DNA of 39,621 nt from Hyphomicrobiales bacterium. GTDB lineage: Bacteria > Pseudomonadota > Alphaproteobacteria > Rhizobiales > Rhizobiaceae. A program made the position numbers and the translations under genes. The notes beneath the pieces are model-generated. The model was not told where the DNA came from. It did not search any database and saw only the letters and a program-made list of their open reading frames with translations. Position 1 is the first letter of the stretch, and each line of letters begins with the position of its first letter. The stretch lies in NCBI GenBank assembly GCA_900468805.1, contig UEIF01000044.1:1-39621 (forward strand). Reading direction: 5' to 3'. Positions 31,727-39,494 of the stretch are shown here, piece after piece.

Positions 31727-31754
31727 TCAAACTCCCGATCCCCGACAATGTTCC
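31727..31754 (-). promoter_or_regulatory. EcfG-type promoter of small RNA C
   Basis: Minus strand GGAAC at 31754-31750, 17 bases, then GTTTGA from 31732. Spacing is identical to the Ku, small-gene and unit A promoters. Confidence 0.5.
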
Positions 31755-31825
31755 TGAAGCCCTCGGTGCTGTCTGAGATCGGACGAGAACGACTTTGGTT
31801 GGGACGCGCGGTGACCTTTCTGTCG

Positions 31826-32020
31826 TCACCAGGAGAAACCTGAATTCCCGCATTGTGTGCGCGGCCTCAATGAAAGCTCCGCTTCAATGTAGCGTCTTAC
31901 CGCCCATATATAAATAGGCGAAGCTTTCTCCGGCCAACGGTCGCTCAAAAGCATACCCATCAGGTCTTCGACGGTTGCAGCAAAGTGCTGGGGACTAAGG
32001 TCGGTCACCTGAACACTCAC
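31826..32020 (-). CDS. possible small protein, unknown function
   Basis: A 64-codon frame from GTG 32020: MSVQVTDLSPQHFAATVEDL, then MGMLLSDRWPEKASPIYIWA. The middle looks like a helix-rich soluble domain, but there is no clear ribosome site and no recognised family. Confidence 0.3.
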   Translation of the reverse strand: MSVQVTDLSPQHFAATVEDLMGMLLSDRWPEKASPIYIWAVRRYIEAELSLRPRTQCGNSGFSW

Positions 32021-32140
32021 GGGCGTAATTGGAACTGCAGACGCGGTGTAATCGCGTTACCTCACTCATAGCTGATTGGCGACTCCATTCTCATCAAGGC
32101 GATGAGCTCGCATCCTATCTTGCGACCTATCCTCTCGACC

Positions 32141-32169
32141 GTTATACTGTTTTTGAGAAACAGTATAAC
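32141..32169. promoter_or_regulatory. perfect 12-bp inverted repeat ahead of the nucleotidyltransferase
   Basis: GTTATACTGTTT (32141-32152) and AAACAGTATAAC (32158-32169) with a 5-base spacer. It ends 15 bases before the ATG and contains a TATAAC that could serve as a -10, so a repressor bound here would block transcription. It could also form a 5' hairpin in the transcript. Confidence 0.6.
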
Positions 32170-32184
32170 ACCTGAGTCGAGCTT

Positions 32185-33279
32185 ATGAAGTCCATCGACC
32201 TCATATACCAGACGATGCTCGCCGAGCTGGGTCAGCGCTCGCTCGACGCAGCTTGGACGGCCGATTTCCCCCCGGGGGGTCGATTCACCCCGGCGAACAT
32301 CAAGGGACGAAAGTACTGGTACTTCGACATCCCAGATGGACATGGTGGCACCAAACGTCGTTACGTCGGTTCTGCTGATGATCCGGATATCGCGCAACGC
32401 GTAGCTGATCATAAGCGGGACAAGGACGATCTACGCGCTCGCAGGCGCTTGGTAAATACTCTGGCCCGTGAAGGCGGGATGATCGCCCCTGACGCCATGT
32501 CGGGCGACATCGTCGAGGCTCTTGCCGATGGCGGTCTCTTTCGGCTACGAGGTGTTCTCATCGGCACGGTTGCCTTTCAATGCTACTCAGGACTGCTGGG
32601 CGTCCGCCTTCCCATGGCTGCGATCCTGACCGGCGATGCGGACATCGCCCAGGACTATGCCATTAGTCGGGAGGTTGAAGACAGTCTGCCGCCGATCGTT
32701 GAGCTGCTGCAGACCGTCGACGCCAGCTTCCGGCCAGTTCCACATCGATCGGGATCCGTAGCCTCGTCGGCGTTTCAGAATGCCGACGGATACAGGGTTG
32801 AATTCTTGACGTCGAACCGTGGTTCGGATGATTACATTGACCAGCCGGCGAAGATGCCTGCCCTTGGTGGCGCCAGCGCGGATCCACTACGCTTTCTCGA
32901 CTTCCTCATAAGGGAACCCGTCAGGACAATGCTGCTCCACCGAAGCGGTGTCCCAGTCGTCGTCCCCGATCCGTCCCGGTATGCGGTCCACAAGCTCATA
33001 GTCGCCAGCCGCCGGCACACTGACGGGCAGGGGCCGGCGAAGCGAGAGAAGGACGTACGTCAAGCTGCGCTGCTCTTTGAAGCTCTGCAGCAGACAAGGC
33101 GATCTGCCGACTTGGCGCTCGTCTACAACGAAGCATGGGAGCGCGGGTCTGCGTGGCAAGAAGGTATTCGAACCGGGGCGGGAATGCTGCCGGCACAAGA
33201 TGCCGAACGGCTCCACACGGTCCTGATCGAGGGCGCAAAAAAAAACCGCGAAGAAATTGAACTTCCGTTTGGAGAGTAG
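32185..33279 (+). CDS. GSU2403 family nucleotidyltransferase-fold protein
   Basis: A 364-residue protein. The N-terminal part has KGRKYWYFDIPDGHGGTKRR, YVGSADDP and a charged helical region. The central nucleotidyltransferase-like fold includes LIGTVAFQCYSGLLGVRLP, then TGDADIAQDYAISRE with an acidic D-x-D (GDADIA). After that come VEFLTSNRG and PSRYAVHKLIVASRR. This follows the GSU2403/AbiEii-like group of nucleotidyltransferases, some of which act as toxins or in phage defence. No AbiEi-type antitoxin gene lies next to it; the perfect inverted repeat upstream suggests tight control by an unlinked or self regulator. The ribosome site is weak. The downstream gap (33280-33613) holds a hairpin only. 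Confidence 0.75.
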   Translation: MKSIDLIYQTMLAELGQRSLDAAWTADFPPGGRFTPANIKGRKYWYFDIPDGHGGTKRRYVGSADDPDIAQRVADHKRDKDDLRARRRLVNTLAREGGMIAPDAMSGDIVEALADGGLFRLRGVLIGTVAFQCYSGLLGVRLPMAAILTGDADIAQDYAISREVEDSLPPIVELLQTVDASFRPVPHRSGSVASSAFQNADGYRVEFLTSNRGSDDYIDQPAKMPALGGASADPLRFLDFLIREPVRTMLLHRSGVPVVVPDPSRYAVHKLIVASRRHTDGQGPAKREKDVRQAALLFEALQQTRRSADLALVYNEAWERGSAWQEGIRTGAGMLPAQDAERLHTVLIEGAKKNREEIELPFGE

Positions 33280-33451
33280 GCTGTCTTTCGCTTCGAAAGC
33301 CAAGCAGTTGATTTAATTCGAAACTGGAAGTCAAATATGGTGTCGAGAGTTCCTGTCCGCTCAAGAGCACTTGCTGCGGCGATGGTTTTTATTGCTTCTG
33401 GCACGTGGCGAATTCGAGCCTTCGTTTGGTATCGCGCCATGACGCTCAGGT

Positions 33452-33476
33452 CCTGCTCCCCGGGGCCCGGAGCAGG
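33452..33476. terminator. hairpin between convergent nucleotidyltransferase and signalling operons
   Basis: CCTGCTCC (33452-33459) and GGAGCAGG (33469-33476) form a perfect 8-bp stem around a GC-rich 9-base loop. There is no U-tract, so termination would need help. It lies in a 330-base gap between two convergent transcription units, where a bidirectional terminator is expected; I see no gene in the rest of the gap. Confidence 0.4.
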
Positions 33477-33613
33477 GATCGGCGGGATGGTGCTAGCCAT
33501 CCGCACGGCCGCGGCAGGAAAGCTGGTAGAGCGGCACGTATAAGGTACAAAACAGATCGGATGGCGCGTACATCCGGCCTCAGTCGCTTGGCGCTTGGCG
33601 TGGTCGTCGATCC

Positions 33614-34198
33614 TCAGAAGTAATAGCCGTCGAGTACGCCAAGTAGAGAGCCTCCTATCAGGGAAAATATCAGCGGCAGGATGATGAACAAGAACATCAT
33701 GAGGACCATAAAGCGCATCAGGCACCCCCCCGCTGCTGCCCTTGCAGGTGGCGCTTCCGGAACGGGATAGGTCGACCTTCGAGACATACGACCGGCGCGG
33801 GAGAGAGCTCGAAGCATCTCCAGCATTTTTGCCGTGCGGATGTCGCCCGCTGAGGCTCCGTAGGCCTCCGCCTCGGGACGGGCAGTCCTCCTTCGCTCTT
33901 TCCGACCCCATGGCCTGGGGCTCGCATCCAGCGGTGTTGGTGGGTCCGCGCGGCGCGCTGCTTTGGGAAAAGGGACCGGCGGACGTGGGCGAACGGGAGG
34001 GGGGACCGACGGTGCCGCCGGACGTAGCGGATCGCCAAACTTTGCGCCGCATTGCGGACATTCGGGTGCATCTAACCAATGCCCCGGCTTATGGTTCCAA
34101 CAGTAGAAGCGGACTTCTGCCTCGTGACAAGCCTCGCACTCGCCGGAAGTCGCTGTGGAGGTGCCGCAGTTTGGACAGCGCAAGATGACGCCCGTCAT
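33614..34198 (-). CDS. zinc-ribbon protein with C-terminal membrane anchor
   Basis: A 194-residue protein. The N-terminus has a zinc ribbon (Cys8, Cys11, Cys21, Cys24) and a second cluster (Cys33, His36/His40, Cys47, Cys50; ECPQCGAKFG). A Pro/Arg-rich linker (55-120) follows, then a hydrophobic tail CLMRFMVLMMFLFIILPLIF with LIGGSLLGVLDGYYF, giving one or two membrane helices at the end. It is the last gene of the signalling operon; its start overlaps the phosphatase stop by ATGA. It may anchor the kinase/phosphatase module at the membrane or be its substrate (inference). No named family is recognised beyond the zinc ribbon. Confidence 0.8.
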   Translation of the reverse strand: MTGVILRCPNCGTSTATSGECEACHEAEVRFYCWNHKPGHWLDAPECPQCGAKFGDPLRPAAPSVPPPVRPRPPVPFPKAARRADPPTPLDASPRPWGRKERRRTARPEAEAYGASAGDIRTAKMLEMLRALSRAGRMSRRSTYPVPEAPPARAAAGGCLMRFMVLMMFLFIILPLIFSLIGGSLLGVLDGYYF

Positions 34199-35568
34199 GG
34201 TTGAGGCTCCCGGCTCGGGTGATTGTCGATGCTGTCGGCGGCCGGCTGAGGATAATAGGCACGGATCATTTCCGCGGGTATGTGCAACCGATACACGCTC
34301 GGCAGGCCTCCTTCGACATATCGCGCCATGGTAGGAACCCGCTCGTAGGGCCCGAATGCCTCGCGGCTCAACCGACGCGAAAGTGCGACGGTCGTGAGCA
34401 GCGGATTAGCCCGATAGGCGGGGAAGCTCGCATACCTCTCTTCCACGTGATCGTGGCCGCGTACCATATGTGTGACGGGCCGTCCGAGACCAGCACTCAA
34501 AGAGCAAAAAGCAGCGAAGTCCTCGTAGCCGAACTGGCTCCCGCGGGAGAAGCGGTTGGGCATCTTCCTGCGGGCTTTCGGATGGGCCCTTGTCCATACA
34601 AAATCAGACAGGCACATCGGGTTGTTCCATTCTCCCGATTCAGCGAGATCGGAATGCAAGTCAACCAGCGGAAAGCCTCCGTGGGCGGCAAGCAATCCGT
34701 CGGGAAAGACGAGTGCGCGCGGAGCGTTCGTAAACAGGCGCACGGCAAGCTTACCGGCCCGCTCGATCCATTCGTGGGTGAGGTTAGCGTTGAGGAAGTC
34801 GGCAAAGTCCGATGGCGTCACGCTCGAGGAATATCGACCGCCATCGTAAGACAGTGCTTCGTCGTGATTGCCGGCGATAACGCACACTCGGTCGGGCGCG
34901 TCTACGATCAGTTCAAATACGCGGAGAAGGATTTCGAGGCCAAAACCCTCGTCATCGAAGAGATCGCCAAGAAACAGGATCCGAGGTGGACCTTCTCCGG
35001 GCTGCAGGTCCGGCTGCCGCATTGCCGCAAGTGCAGCCTCGAGCGCCAGAAGATCACCATGCAAGTCGCCGATGATCCACAGCGGGATTTCGGCATCGAA
35101 GTCAGAAATCTTGATGACCTGGTCGGTGGGATCGGCGCGGGATTTGTCGAACAACATGCCAGGCCCGTCGGCCCGGTCAAGCAGACCCTCCATTCGTTCC
35201 ACCGTAGACCGAATTTCGGAGCGGATGGAAGACGGGCTGGCCCGGTTAAGGACAGCTTTCCAATCAAGGTCATTCACCTCGACGATTTCTAATGGAGCAA
35301 AGGCCGCCACCTTCGAAAGATCCTGGTCAGACGGCAGGCTTTCCGACCTGGACGCAGGCTCTCCATCCAGTGGCGCAGCCGCCGCCGGTGGAGGTTCGGG
35401 GCCAAGAGCTGGAACATCTGCGGCAAGCGCGCCGAGGGGACTGGAAGGACCCGGCGCCCCTGGTTCATTTTTGGGCACAACTGTCATCACCGGATGAGCC
35501 TCTGCGATCGCCGGCTGCTCGCGGGGAGGATCGGACTCGGGCACTTCACGTCCGCCGGCCGAGGTCAT
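34195..35568 (-). CDS. calcineurin-like metallophosphatase
   Basis: A 457-residue protein. Residues 1-95 form a Pro/Ala/Ser-rich disordered region. The catalytic domain (about 160-440) has all the metallophosphatase motifs: GDLHG (167-171), GDLFDD (201-206), GNHDE (233-237), AAHGGFP and RGHDH. This is the PPP/calcineurin-like superfamily, not PP2C. Metal-ligand residues are intact, so activity is expected, probably protein phosphatase given the adjacent Ser/Thr kinase. The start overlaps the kinase stop and the end overlaps the zinc-ribbon start (ATGA at both), implying coupled translation. In the known TerY-P triads the phosphatase is of the PP2C type, so this is a variant. Confidence 0.9.
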   Translation of the reverse strand: MTSAGGREVPESDPPREQPAIAEAHPVMTVVPKNEPGAPGPSSPLGALAADVPALGPEPPPAAAAPLDGEPASRSESLPSDQDLSKVAAFAPLEIVEVNDLDWKAVLNRASPSSIRSEIRSTVERMEGLLDRADGPGMLFDKSRADPTDQVIKISDFDAEIPLWIIGDLHGDLLALEAALAAMRQPDLQPGEGPPRILFLGDLFDDEGFGLEILLRVFELIVDAPDRVCVIAGNHDEALSYDGGRYSSSVTPSDFADFLNANLTHEWIERAGKLAVRLFTNAPRALVFPDGLLAAHGGFPLVDLHSDLAESGEWNNPMCLSDFVWTRAHPKARRKMPNRFSRGSQFGYEDFAAFCSLSAGLGRPVTHMVRGHDHVEERYASFPAYRANPLLTTVALSRRLSREAFGPYERVPTMARYVEGGLPSVYRLHIPAEMIRAYYPQPAADSIDNHPSREPQP

Positions 35569-36878
35569 TTGTTGAGCGCCCGCACCGTGAGGGGCATCTT
35601 GGCGATGCCTTTGGCCTGGCGTCCGACCGCAATTCGATCACCTTGCCTGAGCGGACGAGGAGCTGTCAGGGTCAGGCCGTTCACCAGTGTTTCGTTGGTC
35701 GCACCGGCCACGGGAGATACCACCCATTGCCGTGTGGGATTTCGTTCCAGGACACATTGGTGATTATCCCAGAACTCGCTTTCCGGCCCGAACTGCCGCA
35801 ACAGGGGTTTTCCAAGTTCCGTCATCACCCCGATCTGGAGCGAACGTCCATTCGAACCTAGCAGCTCGATCCTCTCGGAAATGATCAGCTCTGCGGAAGC
35901 GGGATGAGCGATTCCTTCTGTTGTCGATGCAGCAGCTTTCTGTCCGGAGACGGCAGAGCCTGCGCCGCGTCCACTCAAAATAGCCCGTACTTCTGCAGCC
36001 GTCGGTCTCGCAACGGGATCTGGAGACAGGCATCGGTGGAGGACGGAACTGACCTCGGCATTGCTCGCAGGTGCCGGCATCAACCCGGCAAGTGCCGGAG
36101 GTTTGGCGGCATAGCTCTGTACAAGTTTTGCATAATCAGCCTGGTCCTCGGTCCAGTACGGATGATGGCCGGCGAGCAGTTCGTAAAGCATTAGGCCGCA
36201 GGTGAAAATATCCGAAGCCAGTCCCGGAATAGCGCCGCGCGTCATATGTTCGGGGGATCGATAATTGTCAGTGCCAACATAACCCTGATGCCCGTGCCAG
36301 GGCGCGCGGCGGTCAGCCAACAAGGAGAAGTCCATATCGATCAGCTTAAGCTGATAGCCGGAGCTGATCGACGGGTCAGTGATCAAATATGCGTTCGCCG
36401 GCTTGAGATCTGCGTGGACGACCTTGGACTCGTGCAATGCTGCGATACCCGTCATGAACACCTTTGACCATGTGAGGTGACGTGCCCAAACCGTGGCATC
36501 ACGAGTCGCGGCCAACTTGGTGCGACGATGCTGCTTCCGCTCCTCATCGAGCATTTGCTGCAGGTCTGCACCATTCTCGACGAACTCGAATGCCTGAAAG
36601 TAGCAAGGCCCGCCCCAGATCTCTTCGAATGCATCGACCTGGCGCACCGCAAATTGAGCAGCGCGGCCATTCCGGACGCGTGCTCCGAGCTCGTCCTGAT
36701 AAGCAATGAAATCCCTATACCAGACAACCGTCGGAGCAGGGGACTTGTACTGCTTGAGAAAAACTTTCTCACCGCTCGAAGTCTGAGCTCCATAGGAAAT
36801 AGCCATCATTCCCGGTCCGAAGACTTTGGTGATGCGATACTGCCGGATCCGGTCGCTTATTTTCAGTTTCTTGGCCAT
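35565..36878 (-). CDS. Ser/Thr protein kinase with C-terminal FHA domain
   Basis: A 437-residue protein. The kinase domain (about 14-310) has a glycine loop region FGPGMMAISYG, Lys42 (VFLKQYK), catalytic loop VVHADLKPANAYL (His155, Asp157, Lys159) and KLIDMDFSLL in place of the usual DFG, then GTDNYRSPEHM and DIFTCGLMLYELLAG. HRD is HAD and DFG is DMD, as in kinases that partner TerY-type vWA proteins. Residues about 335-437 form an FHA-like domain (NETLVNGLTL, LRQGDRIAVGR), which binds phospho-threonine. No transmembrane helix is seen, so it is cytoplasmic. It follows the vWA gene by 17 bases and overlaps the phosphatase start. Confidence 0.9.
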   Translation of the reverse strand: MAKKLKISDRIRQYRITKVFGPGMMAISYGAQTSSGEKVFLKQYKSPAPTVVWYRDFIAYQDELGARVRNGRAAQFAVRQVDAFEEIWGGPCYFQAFEFVENGADLQQMLDEERKQHRRTKLAATRDATVWARHLTWSKVFMTGIAALHESKVVHADLKPANAYLITDPSISSGYQLKLIDMDFSLLADRRAPWHGHQGYVGTDNYRSPEHMTRGAIPGLASDIFTCGLMLYELLAGHHPYWTEDQADYAKLVQSYAAKPPALAGLMPAPASNAEVSSVLHRCLSPDPVARPTAAEVRAILSGRGAGSAVSGQKAAASTTEGIAHPASAELIISERIELLGSNGRSLQIGVMTELGKPLLRQFGPESEFWDNHQCVLERNPTRQWVVSPVAGATNETLVNGLTLTAPRPLRQGDRIAVGRQAKGIAKMPLTVRALNK

Positions 36879-36895
36879 GGCTTTCGGGACAGTCG

Positions 36896-37780
36896 CTAAA
36901 GCGCTACGGTTGCTGCCGACCGGGATACGCTTGCGGCCAACTGCTTCAGGGTGTTACGGAAGTTAACCGGGTCGGAGGTAAATTTCTGGAGCGCCTCCTG
37001 CGGGTTCAGCCCTTCGTATTCCACCACCTCCCATTCCGACTTGTCGATCTGGCTCAGTCTATCGTAGCCCTCGAAATTCGGGGCAAAGAGGCTGAGAATA
37101 ATGCGGTTGGCCATGACAAGGTTAGCCACGTCCTGCAACGAGCCGCCCTTTGCCTCGGCAATGCTCATGGTCTCCTTGAATGAAGCATCGGTGAAGACGA
37201 TGACAACACGCGCCGCATCGCTTCTATAGCGCCATCTCGCCGGATCCTCCGTCTGCGAACCCTTCGGCACAGCCTCCATAGAGGCAACTTTATAAAGAGC
37301 ATCGAGAAGCGACTCCGGCTCGTCCCCGCCGCCGTTTGCCTGTAGCGTGCCAAGCTGCGCCTTGAGCGCGCTGGCATCGCGCACGAAGTCATTGTCGACG
37401 ATCCACGGCAGGCCTTCGGCTTCGGCGGCTTCAATGTCACGGTAGCCGACAACCTTGCCGCGCCAATCTTTGACAAGGGCGGCGTTGTTCGGGTCGCCTT
37501 GGCTTAAGGAGTCGATAAAGGCTTCGATATTTCGCCGCAGTGCGTCGATGCAGGGGGCCATGCTGCCGGTAACATCGACGAGGAAGACAATGTCGGCCAC
37601 GCCTTTGGTTTTTGGACGCTCCTGCAGGGTCTGGCTGTCGGCTGATAATGCCGGCGCGCTGTCTACCGCCGGCTCATCCGGTGTGGACGAAATCGGCCCG
37701 GTTGAGTTTGGTGTCGCGGCGGGAGCCTGGCTCCCCGGGGTAGGAGGCGTCTGCTGGTCCGGTTGCTCCGTATCACTCAT
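36896..37780 (-). CDS. TerY-like vWA domain protein
   Basis: A 294-residue protein. Residues 1-60 are Pro/Thr/Ser-rich and disordered. The vWA domain (about 62-260) has the metal-ion site DVTGSM (Asp69, Thr71, Ser73) and VVIVFTDASF (Asp198). GGGDEPESLLDALYKVA is characteristic of the TerY/vWA group that works with kinases. There is no signal peptide, so it acts in the cytoplasm. It is the first gene of the four-gene operon, and its Thr-rich tail is a plausible kinase target read by the FHA domain (inference). Confidence 0.9.
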   Translation of the reverse strand: MSDTEQPDQQTPPTPGSQAPAATPNSTGPISSTPDEPAVDSAPALSADSQTLQERPKTKGVADIVFLVDVTGSMAPCIDALRRNIEAFIDSLSQGDPNNAALVKDWRGKVVGYRDIEAAEAEGLPWIVDNDFVRDASALKAQLGTLQANGGGDEPESLLDALYKVASMEAVPKGSQTEDPARWRYRSDAARVVIVFTDASFKETMSIAEAKGGSLQDVANLVMANRIILSLFAPNFEGYDRLSQIDKSEWEVVEYEGLNPQEALQKFTSDPVNFRNTLKQLAASVSRSAATVAL

Positions 37781-38065
37781 CGGTCAGCTCCAATAGTTTG
37801 GTATCGTTACGCGGCAGATCTGCCAGCGCCTTAACGACAACACGGCGGCGACATGAAAGTTCCTACAGTCGTCGCATCGGAGAACGGCCGGTCTCGCCGG
37901 CGATATCTATGGCCGAATTTCCTCGGAGGAATCGAAAGGGGATCTCGCTGCACTTACCTGGGATAAACCGATCGCGTGCTTCGCGATGCGCCCTGTATGG
38001 TCGCAGCGGATATTTCGCCTCTGCTTCATACGGTGTTGCTGCAACCGTTCGGCACCGATGAAACT

Positions 38066-38215
38066 TCAACGCGTCGATGACGCTCCTTTCAAAACAGCGC
38101 GGGCGGGTCCTAACCTCAAGAAGGCCTTATAGGAGCGTGGCGGCAACCGCCGCCATAGTTTCCAGCCCCGGAACTCGATCTTGGCGATCAGCGTCGGTTC
38201 CGTGAAGATTAGGTC
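38066..38215 (-). pseudogene. remnant of the ligase domain of a LigD-type DNA ligase
   Basis: The minus strand reads FTEPTLIAKIEFRGW, then RSYKAFLRLG, between stop codons. This resembles the C-terminal part of ATP-dependent LigD ligases (EPTLIAEIEFxxW ... ASYKGLRE). The rest of the gene is absent and no start codon is present. The surrounding 37781-38274 gap holds nothing else I can name. Confidence 0.45.
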
Positions 38216-38274
38216 CTAGCAGTTTTCGATGATACACTTTTGCAGTCAGGGCGCCGCTTTGCGCGCGTGGATCG

Positions 38275-38586
38275 TCAAGGCTTGAGCTTTACAAGCTGCT
38301 CCCCGCTTCTTGCGTCCCAGATCGTCAGGTCGACGACAAAATCTCCCCTCTTCGATATCAGGTCGAGCAAGGCTGCGGCCAGACGTCCCGCGCAGATCGG
38401 GTTGGTCGCAAGGTCCAGTGTTTCATTGCTTGTCAGCGCCAACCGAAATGAAAGGTCACCGTCTTCCAGGGGAGAAAATGGAGTGGCACTGTCGAATTCA
38501 AGATAGGCGTCCGCTTCGCCGTCGGCAGAAGGCCGACGAGCTTCGAAGGCTCGGTGAAATTCACTCTTTTGTTCGGCGGACAGCAT
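38275..38586 (-). CDS. small soluble protein, unknown function
   Basis: About 103 residues from ATG 38586 (MLSAEQKSEFHRAFEARRPS), with AGAGGA about ten bases ahead; the open frame extends to 38646 but without a better site. The protein alternates strands and helices (DLSFRLALTSNETLDLATNP, RLAAALLDLISKRGDFVVDL) and ends in VKLKP. No family is recognised. It is monocistronic. Confidence 0.55.
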   Translation of the reverse strand: MLSAEQKSEFHRAFEARRPSADGEADAYLEFDSATPFSPLEDGDLSFRLALTSNETLDLATNPICAGRLAAALLDLISKRGDFVVDLTIWDARSGEQLVKLKP

Positions 38587-38723
38587 TGTGATCCATTCCT
38601 CTTTCGCGATCGTAGGCCGGGCGCCGCTCCATCGTTGTCGATGCAATGTCGTCCGTTCTCACTATCGAATTCGATGACGTGATTGCCAAGCAGGGAACGG
38701 TAGAAGCGCTTCACCGAAGCCTA

Positions 38724-39062
38724 TCATCCCGGCAGTTCGGCTTGGGTGGTTGCGATGAAGCGCCAGTCCTGCAGCGCCGCGAGTCGATGCGGGGCGGCTT
38801 CGCTCTTGTATTGCGCACTTTCGAGGATACTCCGCATCGCCTCGACGCTCTCATATTCGACGATGGCGATATCATCCCAGATTTCTCCGTCCGGGGCGAC
38901 TAGGTTCGCCTGAACATTGCCAACCCAAACGATTTTGGTCTTGTCAGCACCCGCAACTTTGCTGAAGGCGGCGACGTAGCGTTGAAAATAGGCTTCCTGG
39001 AGTCGTTGACGAGGACAGCACCCTAGGACTGAACATCGTGTGCGGCACCTTAGCCGCTTCAC
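38724..39062 (-). CDS. DUF1330-like protein, probably 5'-truncated
   Basis: From about residue 21 the frame reads QEAYFQRYVAAFSKVAGADK, VWVGNVQANLVAPDG, WDDIAIVEYESVEAMRSILE and APHRLAALQDWRFIATT. This is the DUF1330 dimeric ferredoxin-like domain. The usual first strand (a segment like MLNLLKFK) is not found; instead the frame starts with a Cys/Arg-rich stretch (MKRLRCRTRCSVLGCC) that does not look like protein. The gene has probably lost its 5' end. Confidence 0.5.
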   Translation of the reverse strand: MKRLRCRTRCSVLGCCPRQRLQEAYFQRYVAAFSKVAGADKTKIVWVGNVQANLVAPDGEIWDDIAIVEYESVEAMRSILESAQYKSEAAPHRLAALQDWRFIATTQAELPG

Positions 39063-39266
39063 AGGCCCGTCGCTTTCAAGGCTGCGAGGGTGAATACATC
39101 AGGATCGGTTTGCGGCCCGGCCAAACCGGGCGGCCCTATTCGCAAGTGCGAACGGAGCCCGGTTCCGCTCTCCGCCCATCCGGGTGACGATCCTGCCGCA
39201 AGGGCTCGGCCTTGCCATCGATCTGAGCCTATGGAACAGGAGGCGATCCAGACATAGGAGCGCATA

Positions 39267-39494
39267 ATGGAAGAGGCAATGCAGATCGATAATCGTGGCG
39301 ACTTCGGGCTTTGGGCCATCGAGGTGGCCAAGCAGATTGTGGCTGATCAGGGTTTCGAGCTCGCCCGCGCGGCGCGCGATGGCACCGAGGGCGATGTCCG
39401 TGCGGCCGGCAATGCGCTCGGCCAGGCCATCACCAATGCGATGATGGAGGTTTTCGATGGCTTGATGGAGGGTGCCACCGAAGACCAGACATAA
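39267..39494 (+). CDS. small acidic protein, unknown function
   Basis: A 75-residue protein with AGGAG eight bases ahead of the ATG. It is acidic and largely helical: FGLWAIEVAKQIVADQGFEL, then AGNALGQAITNAMMEVFDGL. The family is unknown. A GC-rich inverted repeat (CGCCC ... GGGCG near 39510) follows the stop and may help terminate the transcript. Confidence 0.6.
   Translation: MEEAMQIDNRGDFGLWAIEVAKQIVADQGFELARAARDGTEGDVRAAGNALGQAITNAMMEVFDGLMEGATEDQT

Noticed and set aside
32032..32055. GGAAC at 32034 with CGTT downstream
   Set aside because: The spacing to CGTT is 19 bases, longer than the 16-17 seen at the other sites, and no supported plus-strand gene is correctly placed.
33123..34079. 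A 318-codon minus-strand open frame
   Set aside because: It overlaps the zinc-ribbon gene in another frame and runs into the nucleotidyltransferase gene; its text is Ser/Arg/Pro-rich and unlike protein, while the zinc-ribbon frame has clear Cys motifs and a membrane tail.
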